DNA from: Dyella_A sp051962475
GTDB taxonomy: Bacteria > Pseudomonadota > Gammaproteobacteria > Xanthomonadales > Rhodanobacteraceae
NCBI RefSeq assembly: GCF_051962475.1
Contig: NZ_JBQCCF010000034.1
Span: 81,776 to 145,775 of the forward strand
Length of the DNA stretch: 64,000 bases
Direction: 5' to 3'
Shown: positions 8,391 to 18,176 of the stretch, one piece after another
Numbering within the stretch: the stretch's first letter is position 1
Layout: the number at the start of each line of letters is the position of its first letter
Translations under genes and position numbers: made by a program
The notes under the pieces: model-generated
The model's database searches: none
Seen by the model: only the letters and a program-made list of their open reading frames with translations
Told to the model about the DNA's origin: nothing

Positions 8391-8948
8391 ATGATCAACG
8401 ACATCAAGAACGATGCCCAGACCCGCATGGGCAAGAGCATCGATGCGCTAAAGCACGATCTGACCCGCCTGCGCACCGGCCGCGCCAGCACCGCGCTGGT
8501 GGACAACATCAAGGTGCCCTACTACGGCTCGGACATGCCGCTGAACCAGGTCGCCTCGGTGGCACTGGGCGATTCACGCTCGATCATCATCACGCCGTTC
8601 GAGAAGAGCCTGGTGGCGGTGATCGAGAAGGCGCTGATGGCCTCGGACATCGGCATCACGCCGACCACCGCCGGCACGGTGATCCGCCTCAACATGCCGC
8701 CGCTCACCGAAGAGCGCCGCCGCGAGCTGGCCAAGCACGTGGGCCACGAGGGCGAGAACGCCAAGATCGCCATCCGTAACATCCGCCGCGACGCCCTGCA
8801 GCAGGTCAAGGACCTGCTCAAGGAAAAGCAGATCACCGAAGACGAAGAGCGCAAGGCCGACGACGAGATCCAGAAGCTGACCGACCGCTTCGTCAAGGAC
8901 GTCGACGCGGTGGTCAAGCACAAGGAAGACGAGCTGCTGAGCATCTGA
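8391..8948 (+). CDS. frr: Ribosome recycling factor
   Basis: Works with EF-G to split post-termination ribosomes. The 185 residues are the exact family length. Diagnostic segments are RMGKSIDALKHDLTRLRTGR near the N-terminus and VRHEGE-like GHEGENAKIAIRNIRRDA in the middle, with the C-terminal DEIQKLTDRFVKDVDAV helix. GGAAG precedes the ATG. It lies between pyrH and uppS as in many proteobacteria. Confidence 0.98.
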   Translation: MINDIKNDAQTRMGKSIDALKHDLTRLRTGRASTALVDNIKVPYYGSDMPLNQVASVALGDSRSIIITPFEKSLVAVIEKALMASDIGITPTTAGTVIRLNMPPLTEERRRELAKHVGHEGENAKIAIRNIRRDALQQVKDLLKEKQITEDEERKADDEIQKLTDRFVKDVDAVVKHKEDELLSI

Positions 8949-8991
8949 CGATGCGGCTCGCGTCTTCCCCGGCCTGTCCGCGCCGGCGCGC

Positions 8992-9732
8992 ATGAACGCG
9001 CTGGCGCGGGTGCCCCGCCACATCGCCATCGTGATGGACGGCAACGGCCGCTGGGCCAAGGCCCGTTTCCAGCCGCGCAGCTTCGGCCACAACGCCGGGC
9101 GCAAGGCGGTGCGCGACGTGATCGAAGGCTGTGTGCGCCAGGGCGTGGAAGCGCTCACCCTGTTCGCCTTCTCCAGCGAAAACTGGCAGCGCCCCGAGGA
9201 CGAGGTCAGCGCGCTGATGGGGCTGTTCCTGCGCGCGCTGGACAAGGAAGTGGACGAACTGCACGTGCAGGGCGTGCGACTACGCTTCGTCGGCGACCTG
9301 GTGGGCTTCAGTGAGGAATTGCGCCAGCGCATGGAACGGGCGATGGCGCGCACCGCGGACAACACCCGCCTGCAACTCAACATCGCGGTGAACTACGGCG
9401 GCCGCTGGGACATCGTGCAGGCAGCACGGCAGGCGGCGCTGGCAATCGGCCGCGGCGAGCTGGCAGCCGAGGCGCTGGACGAGGCCACCCTCGGGCGCTT
9501 TATGAGCCTGGCCGAGCTGCCGCCGCTGGATCTGTTCATCCGCACCGGCGGCGAGCAGCGCATCAGCAACTTCCTGCTGTGGCAGGCCGCCTACGCCGAG
9601 CTCTATTTCACCGATACGCTGTGGCCGGACTTCGACCAGGCCTGCCTGGCCCGGGCCATCGACGACTATGCTCGCCGCGAGCGCCGTTACGGGCGCACCA
9701 GCGAACAGGTCGCCCCCGCGCCTGCGCGCTGA
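8992..9732 (+). CDS. uppS: Undecaprenyl diphosphate synthase (cis-prenyltransferase)
   Basis: Condenses isopentenyl diphosphate onto farnesyl diphosphate to make the C55 lipid carrier for peptidoglycan and O-antigen. The 246-residue protein has the cis-prenyltransferase signature HIAIVMDGNGRWAK, with Asp16 as the catalytic metal ligand. It also has LTLFAFSSENWQRP and the C-terminal RTGGEQRISNFLLWQAAYAE. The Shine-Dalgarno sequence is weak. It is followed after 16 bases by cdsA. Confidence 0.97.
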   Translation: MNALARVPRHIAIVMDGNGRWAKARFQPRSFGHNAGRKAVRDVIEGCVRQGVEALTLFAFSSENWQRPEDEVSALMGLFLRALDKEVDELHVQGVRLRFVGDLVGFSEELRQRMERAMARTADNTRLQLNIAVNYGGRWDIVQAARQAALAIGRGELAAEALDEATLGRFMSLAELPPLDLFIRTGGEQRISNFLLWQAAYAELYFTDTLWPDFDQACLARAIDDYARRERRYGRTSEQVAPAPAR

Positions 9733-9748
9733 CCCACGAAGGAATTTC

Positions 9749-10575
9749 ATGTTGCTCCAGCGCACCCTTACCGCCCTGCTGCTGATTCCGCTGGCCCTGT
9801 TCATCATCCTGGGGCCGGGCACGCCGGTGTTCGCGGCGATCGTGGCAGCGGCATTCCTGGTGGGCGTGTGGGAATGGACGCGGCTCAGCGGGCTGACTTC
9901 CACCGCGGCACGGATCGCCATGCTGGCCCTGTTCGCGCTGATCATCATCGGCGCGTGGTGGCCGCACGATCCCCGCCTGTGGGGCGCGCTCGCCGCCGTG
10001 GGCGTGCTGTGGTGGCTGGCGGCGTGCGCATGGCTGCGCCATTTCGCGTTCGCTGCCGCGCCCACCCCGGAAAACCGCCGCATCAAGCTCGTGGCCGGGC
10101 TGTTCGTGATGGTGCCGGCGTGGGCCGCGCTGGTGCTGATCCACCGCATCGCGCCGCACGGTCACTGGTGGACCTTCCTCGGTCTGGCGATCGTGTGGGC
10201 GGCGGACATCGGCGCCTACTTCGCCGGCCGCTTTTTCGGCAAGCGCAAGCTGGCGCCGCAGATCAGCCCGGGCAAGACCTGGGCGGGCGTCTACGGTGCG
10301 TTCGTCGCGGCGGCGCTGGTGGTCGGTATCGGCGGCTGGCTGCTCGGCGTGCACGATGCGCGGCTGGTCGGGCTGATCGTGGTGGCGGCGTTCACCGTGG
10401 CCGCCTCGATCGTGGGCGACCTGATCGAGAGCCTGATGAAGCGCCACGCCAAGATGAAGGATTCCGGCCAGATCTTCCCCGGCCACGGCGGCCTGCTCGA
10501 CCGCCTCGACAGTGTGTTCGCGGCCATGCCGGTGTTCGCGCTGGGCCTGTGGCTGCTCGACGTCATGTCGCTCGC

Positions 10576-10579
<4 letters not shown>
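9749..10579 (+). CDS. cdsA: Phosphatidate cytidylyltransferase (CDP-diacylglycerol synthase)
   Basis: Makes CDP-diacylglycerol from phosphatidic acid and CTP, the branch point of phospholipid synthesis, in the inner membrane. The 276-residue protein is almost entirely hydrophobic helices. It ends with the family signature around DLIESLMKRHAKMKDSGQ and FPGHGGLLDRLDS. The start MLLQRTLTALLLIPL at 9749 has AAGGA in front; an upstream in-frame ATG at 9668 lies inside uppS and is rejected. The stop overlaps the dxr start as ATGA, which suggests coupled translation. Confidence 0.96.
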
Positions 10580-11751
<1,172 letters not shown>

Positions 11752-11764
11752 TAAGCTCTTATCG

Positions 11765-13111
11765 ATGAATCCTTTTTTCGGCTCGGTGTTCTGGTTGCTG
11801 GTCACGCTGGGCGTGCTGGTGACCTTTCACGAATTCGGCCATTTCTGGGTCGCGCGCCGCTGCGGCGTCAAGGTGCTGCGCTTCTCGGTGGGCTTCGGCC
11901 GGGCGATCTGGAAGCGCACCGCGCGCGACGGTACCGAGTACCAGGTGGCGATGATCCCACTGGGCGGCTACGTGAAGATGCTCGACGCCCGCGAGGGTGA
12001 CGTCGACCCCGCCCTGCGCGACCAGGAGTTCACCGCCAAGCCGGTGTGGAAACGCATCGCGATCGTGGCGGCCGGACCCGGCTTCAATCTCATTTTTACG
12101 CTGGCGGCGTTCTGGGCGATGTTCATGCTCGGTCGGCCCGATGCGGCGCCAGTGGTTACCGCCGCGCCGCACAGCATGGCCGCCGAGGCGGGTATCCGCC
12201 CGGGCGACCGCGTGCTCAGCGTGGGCGGCCAGCGCGTGACGACCTGGACCGGCGCCATGGACGACCTCGTGGACGCCCTGCTCGGCCGCGAGCCGCTCAG
12301 CATGCGGGTGCGCAGCGTCGACGGCACGGAGCGTGCCATCTCGCTGCCGCTGGACCGGCTGCCGGCGGGCCAGGATGTCGGCCAGTACCTCGACACGCTT
12401 GGTCTCGCGCTGGCACCGGCCGCGCCGATCGTCGGCACGGCGATGCCCGGCCTGCCCGCCGCCAAGGCCGGCATGCGCGCCGGCGACCGCATCGTGAGCG
12501 TCAATGGCATCGCGGTCGATGATTACGCACAGTTCCAGAAGCTGATTCCGGAGCAGGCGGCCAAGTCGCCTTCGCTCGCCGTGGTCGTGCAGCGCAACGG
12601 CGCCACGGTACCGCTTACCGTCGTGGCCGAGCAGGCCTCGCTCGAAGGCCAGCCGGCCCGCTGGGTGATCGGCGTGGAATCGCAGCCGCGCGAGTCGGCG
12701 ATCCAGCATTACGGTCCGCTCAAGGCGCTCAGCGCCTCGTTTGGCACCACCTGGAGCAGCGCCGCACAGACTTTCCGCATGATCGGCAAGATGCTCACCG
12801 GCGAGGCATCCACCAAGAATCTCTCCGGCGTGATCGGCATCGCCCAGGTCGCCAACCAATCGGCCAGCATGGGGCCGGCCTGGTTCCTCAACTTCCTCGG
12901 CATGGTCTCGCTGAGCCTGTGCATCCTCAACCTGCTGCCGATCCCGCTCTTGGATGGCGGTCACCTGCTGTATTACCTTATCGAGTTGGTCAAGGGCAGC
13001 CCGGTGAGCGAGCGCACCATGATCGCCGGCCAGTATGTGGGGCTTGCCCTGCTGTTCATGATGATGGGCCTGGCGTTCTACAACGACCTGCATCGCATCC
13101 TGCTGTCGTGA
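11765..13111 (+). CDS. rseP: Site-2 zinc metalloprotease RseP
   Basis: Intramembrane protease that cuts anti-sigma factor RseA after DegS and clears signal peptides. In the 448-residue protein, HEFGH at 22-26 gives the two zinc His and the catalytic Glu. The third ligand is the Asp of PIPLLDGGHLLYYL near the C-terminus. Two PDZ domains lie between the membrane helices (GIRPGDRVLSVGG and GMRAGDRIVSVNG). No Shine-Dalgarno sequence is visible; the ATG sits just after a six-base inverted repeat (GATAAG, CT, CTTATC). It lies between dxr and bamA, as usual in gammaproteobacteria. Confidence 0.96.
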   Translation: MNPFFGSVFWLLVTLGVLVTFHEFGHFWVARRCGVKVLRFSVGFGRAIWKRTARDGTEYQVAMIPLGGYVKMLDAREGDVDPALRDQEFTAKPVWKRIAIVAAGPGFNLIFTLAAFWAMFMLGRPDAAPVVTAAPHSMAAEAGIRPGDRVLSVGGQRVTTWTGAMDDLVDALLGREPLSMRVRSVDGTERAISLPLDRLPAGQDVGQYLDTLGLALAPAAPIVGTAMPGLPAAKAGMRAGDRIVSVNGIAVDDYAQFQKLIPEQAAKSPSLAVVVQRNGATVPLTVVAEQASLEGQPARWVIGVESQPRESAIQHYGPLKALSASFGTTWSSAAQTFRMIGKMLTGEASTKNLSGVIGIAQVANQSASMGPAWFLNFLGMVSLSLCILNLLPIPLLDGGHLLYYLIELVKGSPVSERTMIAGQYVGLALLFMMMGLAFYNDLHRILLS

Positions 13112-13284
13112 TCGCAGCGATGGCGGCCCTCCCTGCTGGCTGCCTGCATCGCCGGCCCCTCTCCGGGACGAGCGATCCGGGCCGCTCGGGCACCTGTGCC
13201 GCGGCACGGATATGCTCCTGTTCCACGCATTGTCCGGGGCGATCGTCTTGATCGTCCCGCAGAAATAACCCAACGGAATCGACG

Positions 13285-15687
13285 ATGAAGCGTATCGCCG
13301 CCCTGATCCTGCTTGCCTCCCTCTCCGCCAACGCGGTGGCTTTCGAGCCGTTCGTCGTTTCCGATATCCGTATCGATGGCCTCAGCCGCATCTCTGCCGG
13401 CACGGTCTACAACTACCTGCCGGTGAACAAGGGCGACCAGCTCACCGAAGACGAAGCCCAGCGCGCCATCCGCGCGCTGTACAACACTAAGTTCTTCAGC
13501 GACGTGCAGCTCACCCGCGAGGGCAGCATCCTGGTGATCAAGGTGGTCGAGCGCCCGTCCATCGCCAAGCTCACCCTGCGCGGCAACAAGGACATCAAGG
13601 AAGAGGACCTGCGCAAGGGCCTGAAGGAGATCGGCCTGTCCGAGGGCGAGACCTTCGATCGCCTCTCGCTGGACCGCGTGAAGCAGGAGCTGATCACCCA
13701 GTACTACAACCGCGGCAAGTACAACGTGTCGGTCGATCCGCACGTGACCCGACTGGACCGCAACCGCGTGGCGCTGGACATCGAGATCCGCGAGGGCAAG
13801 GTCGCCAAGCTCAAGGAAATCAACATCGTCGGCAACACCAAGTTCACCGACAAGCAGATCGAGGACAACTTCGAATCGGGCACTACCAACTGGATGTCCT
13901 GGTATTCGAAGAACGACCAGTATTCGCGCGAGAAGCTCTCCGGCGACCTGGAGAAGCTGCAGTCCTACTACATGAACCGCGGCTACGCGGACTTCGGCGT
14001 GGACTCCACCCAGGTCACCATCGCGCCGGACAAGCGCGAGATGTACATCGCCGCCAGCATCAAGGAAGGCGAGATCTACAAGGTGTCCGACGTGCACCTG
14101 CTGGGCAAGCTGATCCTGCCCGAGGAGACGTTGCGCAAGCTGGTGTTCGTCAAGGCCGGCGATACCTTCAACCGCGCCGCGGTCGAGGCCACCTCCGATG
14201 CGATCAAGGGCATCCTGGCCAACATCGGCTTTGCCTACGCCAAGGTCACCCCGGTGCCGAAGCTGGACAAGGACAAGCGCACGGTCGACATGACCTTCTA
14301 CATCGAGCCGGGCCAGCGCGTGTACGTGCGCCGCGTGATCTTCCAGGGCAACACCCGCACCGAAGACGACGTGATGCGCCGCCAGCTGCGTCAGCTCGAG
14401 GGCTCCTGGTACTCGCAGGCGGCGATCGATCGATCGAAGATCCGCCTGCAGCAGCTGGGCTACTTCAAGAAGGTCGACATCGACAAGCAGCGCGTGCCGG
14501 GTACCGACGACAAGGTCGACGTGACAGTGAAGGTGGAAGAGCAGTCCGCCGGCAGCCTGCAGTTCGGCGTGGGTTACTCGCAGTACTCGGGCATCATCCT
14601 GTCCGCGTCGGTGTCGCAGAACAACTTCCTGGGCACCGGCGACAGCTTCAGCGTGGGCGCGGAAAGCAGCACGTACTACAAGCGCGTCAACGCCAGCTAC
14701 TACAACCCGTACCTCACCGACAGCGGCGTGGGCATCGGTTACAGCCTGGGCTACTCCAAGACCGACTACGGCAACACCGACTTTGCCAACTACGCTACCA
14801 GCGCCAAGTCGTTCTCGACCTACCTGGGCATTCCGATCACCGAGACCGACAGCCTGCGCGTCGGCCTGGGCCTGAGCAGCAACAAGATCAACCTGTTCGA
14901 CGGCTACACGCCGCAGGTGCTACTGGATTACCAGAACGCCCTGGGCCACAAGACCATCCACGAGTGGACCGGCACGCTGGGCTGGAACCACGACACGCGC
15001 AACGGTTACTGGGCACCGACCCGTGGCGGCCTGCTGTCGCTGTCCACCGACGTCGCGCTGCCTGGCTCCACGGTGGAGTATTTCCGCGTCAGCGGCGAAG
15101 CGAACCACTACTGGCCCGTCGGCGGCGGCTTCGTGCTCTATACCGACGCCCAGGCGCAGTACGGCAAGACCTACGGCAACCAGACGTATTCGGGCACGTT
15201 CGGCAATTACGTCGCCGGGCAGAAGGTCGACTATCCGTTCTGGCAGAACTTCTATTCCGGCGGCGTGCGCGACGTGCGCGGCTTCCAGGACAACACCCTG
15301 GGTCCACGCGTGTGCTCCGGCGTGGGCACCAACGGTGCACCGATCGTTCCCGACGCCAAGGGCAACTGCAACGGCAGCTACTACAACTACGCCCAGCCGA
15401 TCGGCGGTGCGTTCAAGGTGCTCGGCACCACCGAGCTGTACCTGCCGCTGCCGTTCCTGAAGGACATCAACACCGCCCGCGTCTCGCTGTTCGTCGACGT
15501 CGGTAACGCCTACAAGGACTACCAGAGCTTCAAGGCGAAGGATCTGCGCGCCTCGGCCGGTATCTCGCTGCACTGGCAGGCGCCGATCGGCCCGCTGATC
15601 ATCAACTTTGCCACGCCGATCCGCTCCAAGCCGGAAGATCGTCACTACGAAGAGCGCATCCAGTTCACCTTCGGTAGCCAGTTCTAA
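13285..15687 (+). CDS. bamA: Outer membrane protein assembly factor BamA
   Basis: Central Omp85 subunit of the BAM complex, which folds beta-barrel proteins into the outer membrane. The 800-residue precursor has a signal peptide (MKRIAALILLASLSANAVAF) and five POTRA repeats in the first half, starting FVVSDIRIDGLSRISAGTVY. The C-terminal barrel ends in Phe (FTFGSQF), the usual outer-membrane signal. GGVRDVRGFQDNTLGPR is the conserved lid-loop VRGF region. A loop near residues 670-700 has a Cys pair. The gene is followed by a hairpin and then lpxD; no skp gene lies between. Confidence 0.97.
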   Translation: MKRIAALILLASLSANAVAFEPFVVSDIRIDGLSRISAGTVYNYLPVNKGDQLTEDEAQRAIRALYNTKFFSDVQLTREGSILVIKVVERPSIAKLTLRGNKDIKEEDLRKGLKEIGLSEGETFDRLSLDRVKQELITQYYNRGKYNVSVDPHVTRLDRNRVALDIEIREGKVAKLKEINIVGNTKFTDKQIEDNFESGTTNWMSWYSKNDQYSREKLSGDLEKLQSYYMNRGYADFGVDSTQVTIAPDKREMYIAASIKEGEIYKVSDVHLLGKLILPEETLRKLVFVKAGDTFNRAAVEATSDAIKGILANIGFAYAKVTPVPKLDKDKRTVDMTFYIEPGQRVYVRRVIFQGNTRTEDDVMRRQLRQLEGSWYSQAAIDRSKIRLQQLGYFKKVDIDKQRVPGTDDKVDVTVKVEEQSAGSLQFGVGYSQYSGIILSASVSQNNFLGTGDSFSVGAESSTYYKRVNASYYNPYLTDSGVGIGYSLGYSKTDYGNTDFANYATSAKSFSTYLGIPITETDSLRVGLGLSSNKINLFDGYTPQVLLDYQNALGHKTIHEWTGTLGWNHDTRNGYWAPTRGGLLSLSTDVALPGSTVEYFRVSGEANHYWPVGGGFVLYTDAQAQYGKTYGNQTYSGTFGNYVAGQKVDYPFWQNFYSGGVRDVRGFQDNTLGPRVCSGVGTNGAPIVPDAKGNCNGSYYNYAQPIGGAFKVLGTTELYLPLPFLKDINTARVSLFVDVGNAYKDYQSFKAKDLRASAGISLHWQAPIGPLIINFATPIRSKPEDRHYEERIQFTFGSQF

Positions 15688-15715
15688 GCGTCGGCAACAT
15701 CGGCGCGGCAGATCC

Positions 15716-15743
15716 CACAAGCGCGGCTCCGGCCGCGCTTGTG
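15716..15743. terminator. Perfect 12-bp hairpin between bamA and lpxD
   Basis: CACAAGCGCGGC and GCCGCGCTTGTG flank a four-base loop, 28 bases after the bamA stop. There is no T-tract. It probably ends or stabilises the bamA transcript. Confidence 0.5.
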
Positions 15744-15776
15744 CGTTACGGCCACAGGGCTCCCTTCGCCACCGCA

Positions 15777-15805
15777 CGGACAGCTGCACGCGCCTCCCCT
15801 ACAAT
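15777..15805 (+). promoter_or_regulatory. Candidate lpxD promoter
   Basis: CGGACA (15777-15782), a 17-base spacer and TACAAT (15800-15805). It would drive lpxD-fabZ-lpxA-lpxB-rnhB separately from bamA. Confidence 0.45.
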
Positions 15806-15827
15806 GGCGCGCTTTCCGGGAGTACGC

Positions 15828-16856
15828 ATGAGCGCCTACAAGTACACGGTGAGTGAGCTGGCCGAACGCTTCAGCCTGCGCGTGCACGGCGACGGCAGCC
15901 GCCTGGTCGATGGCGTCGGCACGCTGGCTGGCGCCGGGCCGGATCAGCTCACCTTCCTGTCCAACAGCAAATACGCCAGCCAGCTCGCGCACACCCGCGC
16001 CGGCACCGTGGTGCTGCGTGAGGCCGATGCTGCGCAGTGTCCGGCGAGCGCGTTGATCGCGCGCGATCCCTACGTGGCCTACGCCAAGATCGCGGCGCTG
16101 TTCGAGCGCCTGCCGGCGGCGCCCGCGGGGGTGCATCCCAGCGCGGTCGTCGCCCCCACCGCACGGGTGAGCGAGAGCGCCAGCGTGGGCCCCTGCTGCG
16201 TGGTGGAAGACGGCGCGGTGATCGAGGACGGTGCCGTGCTCGGCCCGCACTGCATCATCGGCGAGGGCTGCGTAGTAGGTGCCCAATCGCGGCTGGTGGC
16301 CCGGGTGACGTTGGTGACGCGGGTGACGCTCGGCAAGCGGGTGCTGGTGCATCCGGGCGCGGTGATCGGCTCGGACGGTTTCGGTCTGGCGTTCGACACC
16401 GACCACTGGATCAAGCTGCCGCAGCTCGGCGGCGTGCGCATCGGCGACGACTGCGAGATCGGCGCCAACACCACCATCGACCGCGGCGCGCTGGACGACA
16501 CCGTGCTGGAAGAAGACGTGCGCCTGGACAACCAGATCCAGATCGCCCACAACGTGCATGTCGGCGCGCACACCGCGATGGCCGGTTGCGCCGCCGTGGC
16601 CGGCAGCGCGAAGATCGGCCGCTACTGCATGATCGGCGGCAACGCCGGTGTGCTCGGCCATCTGGAACTGGCCGACCGGGTTACCATTATGGCCAAGAGC
16701 CTGGTGACCCATTCGATCCGCGAGCCCGGCGAATACGCCTCGGGCACGCCACTGCAGGACAACCGCCAGTGGCGCAAGAACGCCGCCCGCTTCAAACACC
16801 TCGACGATTACGCGCGCCGACTGTCGGCGCTGGAGAAGGACAGCAACAATGAGTGA
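15828..16856 (+). CDS. lpxD: UDP-3-O-(3-hydroxyacyl)glucosamine N-acyltransferase
   Basis: Third step of lipid A synthesis: adds the N-linked hydroxyacyl chain. The 342-residue protein starts MSAYKYTVSELAERFSLRVH, with GGGAG upstream. It has the N-terminal uridine-binding domain (LTFLSNSKYASQL) and a left-handed beta helix of hexapeptides (VHPSAVVAPTARVSESASVG onward). The catalytic His lies in the NVHVGAHTAMAGCAAVAGSA region. Upstream in-frame codons from 15741 overlap the promoter and hairpin and are rejected. Its last eight bases overlap fabZ. Confidence 0.96.
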   Translation: MSAYKYTVSELAERFSLRVHGDGSRLVDGVGTLAGAGPDQLTFLSNSKYASQLAHTRAGTVVLREADAAQCPASALIARDPYVAYAKIAALFERLPAAPAGVHPSAVVAPTARVSESASVGPCCVVEDGAVIEDGAVLGPHCIIGEGCVVGAQSRLVARVTLVTRVTLGKRVLVHPGAVIGSDGFGLAFDTDHWIKLPQLGGVRIGDDCEIGANTTIDRGALDDTVLEEDVRLDNQIQIAHNVHVGAHTAMAGCAAVAGSAKIGRYCMIGGNAGVLGHLELADRVTIMAKSLVTHSIREPGEYASGTPLQDNRQWRKNAARFKHLDDYARRLSALEKDSNNE

Positions 16857-17322
16857 TTACGCCGCGGACTTCAGCCTGCCGGTGCATGTCGAGCAGATCC
16901 AGCAGCTGCTGCCGCACCGCTATCCGTTCCTGCTGGTGGACCGGGTGATCGAGCTGGTACCCGACATCAGCGTGGTGACGCTGAAGAACGTCACCATGAA
17001 CGAGCCTTTCTTCCAGGGCCACTTCCCCGGCCACCCGGTGATGCCCGGCGTGCTGATCGTGGAGGCGATGGCGCAGAGCGCCGGCCTGCTCACCCAGATC
17101 TCCAGCCGTCTGAAGGGCAACCAGGGCAGTCCGCTGTTCTACCTGGCCAAGATCGACAATGCCCGTTTCGCCTGCCCCGTCGTGCCCGGCGACCAGCTGC
17201 GCATGGAGGTTTCGCTCAAGCGCCTGATGCGCGGCATGGGCCTGTTCGTGGCGCGCACCCTGGTGGACGGCAAGGAAGTGGCGAGCTGCGAGCTGATGTG
17301 CGCCGCGAGGTCCGACAAATGA
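16849..17322 (+). CDS. fabZ: 3-hydroxyacyl-[acyl-carrier-protein] dehydratase FabZ
   Basis: Dehydrates 3-hydroxyacyl-ACP in fatty acid elongation and competes with LpxA/LpxD for hydroxyacyl-ACP. The 157-residue hot-dog-fold protein has LLPHRYPFLLVDRV and FFQGHFPGHPVMPGVLIVEA, which holds the catalytic His and Glu. It starts inside the end of lpxD, and its TGA overlaps the lpxA ATG (ATGA), so translation of the three genes is tightly coupled. Confidence 0.97.
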   Translation: MSDYAADFSLPVHVEQIQQLLPHRYPFLLVDRVIELVPDISVVTLKNVTMNEPFFQGHFPGHPVMPGVLIVEAMAQSAGLLTQISSRLKGNQGSPLFYLAKIDNARFACPVVPGDQLRMEVSLKRLMRGMGLFVARTLVDGKEVASCELMCAARSDK

Positions 17323-18107
17323 GCCATGCCGCCTCGGTCCATCCCACCGCGCAGATCGACCCGTCGGTCGTGCTGGGTGACAACGTCAGCGTCGGCGCCT
17401 ACAGCGTTATCGGCCCGGACGTGGAGATCGGCGCGGGCACCACGATCGGTCCGCACGTGGTGATCGAGGGGCCGACCCGCATCGGCTGCGACAACCGCAT
17501 CAGTCAGTTCGCCTCGCTCGGCGGCGATCCGCAGGACAAGAAGTTCAAGGGCGAGCGCACCGAGCTGGTGATCGGCGATCGCAACCTGATCCGCGAGTTC
17601 GTCACCATCAACCGCGGCACCGGCGACGGCGGCAGTATCACCCGCATCGGCAACGACAACTGGCTGCTGGCCTACGTGCACGTGGCGCACGACTGCCAGA
17701 TCGGCAACCACGTGGTGTTCTCCAATTACTCGGCGCTGGCCGGTCACGCCGAAATCGGCGACTGGACCATCCTGTCGGGCTACTCGGGTGTGCACCAGTT
17801 CTGCAAGGTCGGCGCGCACGCGTTCATCGGCATGGGCTGCCTGGTCGGCTCGGACGTGCCGCCGTTCGTGATGATGGCGAACGAGACCCGCGGCCGCCCG
17901 CGTGGCATCAACAGCGAGGGCCTCAAGCGCCGCGGCTTCGATGCCACCCGCATCTCGGCGATCAAGCGCGCCTACCGCACCCTATACATGGCCGGTCTGA
18001 GCCAGGCCGAAGCACGCGAGCAGCTGGCCGCCCAGGCGCAGGAAAGCGAGGACGTGCGCGCCATGCTCGAGTTTCTCGACCGCAGTGAGCGCGCGCTGGC
18101 CCGTTAA
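17319..18107 (+). CDS. lpxA: Acyl-ACP:UDP-N-acetylglucosamine O-acyltransferase
   Basis: First step of lipid A synthesis. The 262-residue protein is the usual length. It starts at the ATG that overlaps the fabZ stop, with VHPTAQIDPSVVLGDNVSVG beginning the hexapeptide beta helix. The catalytic His lies in AYVHVAHDCQIGNHVVFSNY. The C-terminal helical domain begins near GINSEGLKRRGF. The upstream in-frame ATG at 17298 is inside fabZ and rejected. Confidence 0.97.
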   Translation: MSHAASVHPTAQIDPSVVLGDNVSVGAYSVIGPDVEIGAGTTIGPHVVIEGPTRIGCDNRISQFASLGGDPQDKKFKGERTELVIGDRNLIREFVTINRGTGDGGSITRIGNDNWLLAYVHVAHDCQIGNHVVFSNYSALAGHAEIGDWTILSGYSGVHQFCKVGAHAFIGMGCLVGSDVPPFVMMANETRGRPRGINSEGLKRRGFDATRISAIKRAYRTLYMAGLSQAEAREQLAAQAQESEDVRAMLEFLDRSERALAR

Positions 18108-18176
18108 GCGCCCCGCTTATCGGGCCATCAGGCACGGGCTCTTGCTCCTGCTTTTACCCGAGGTAGGGACATCCGT

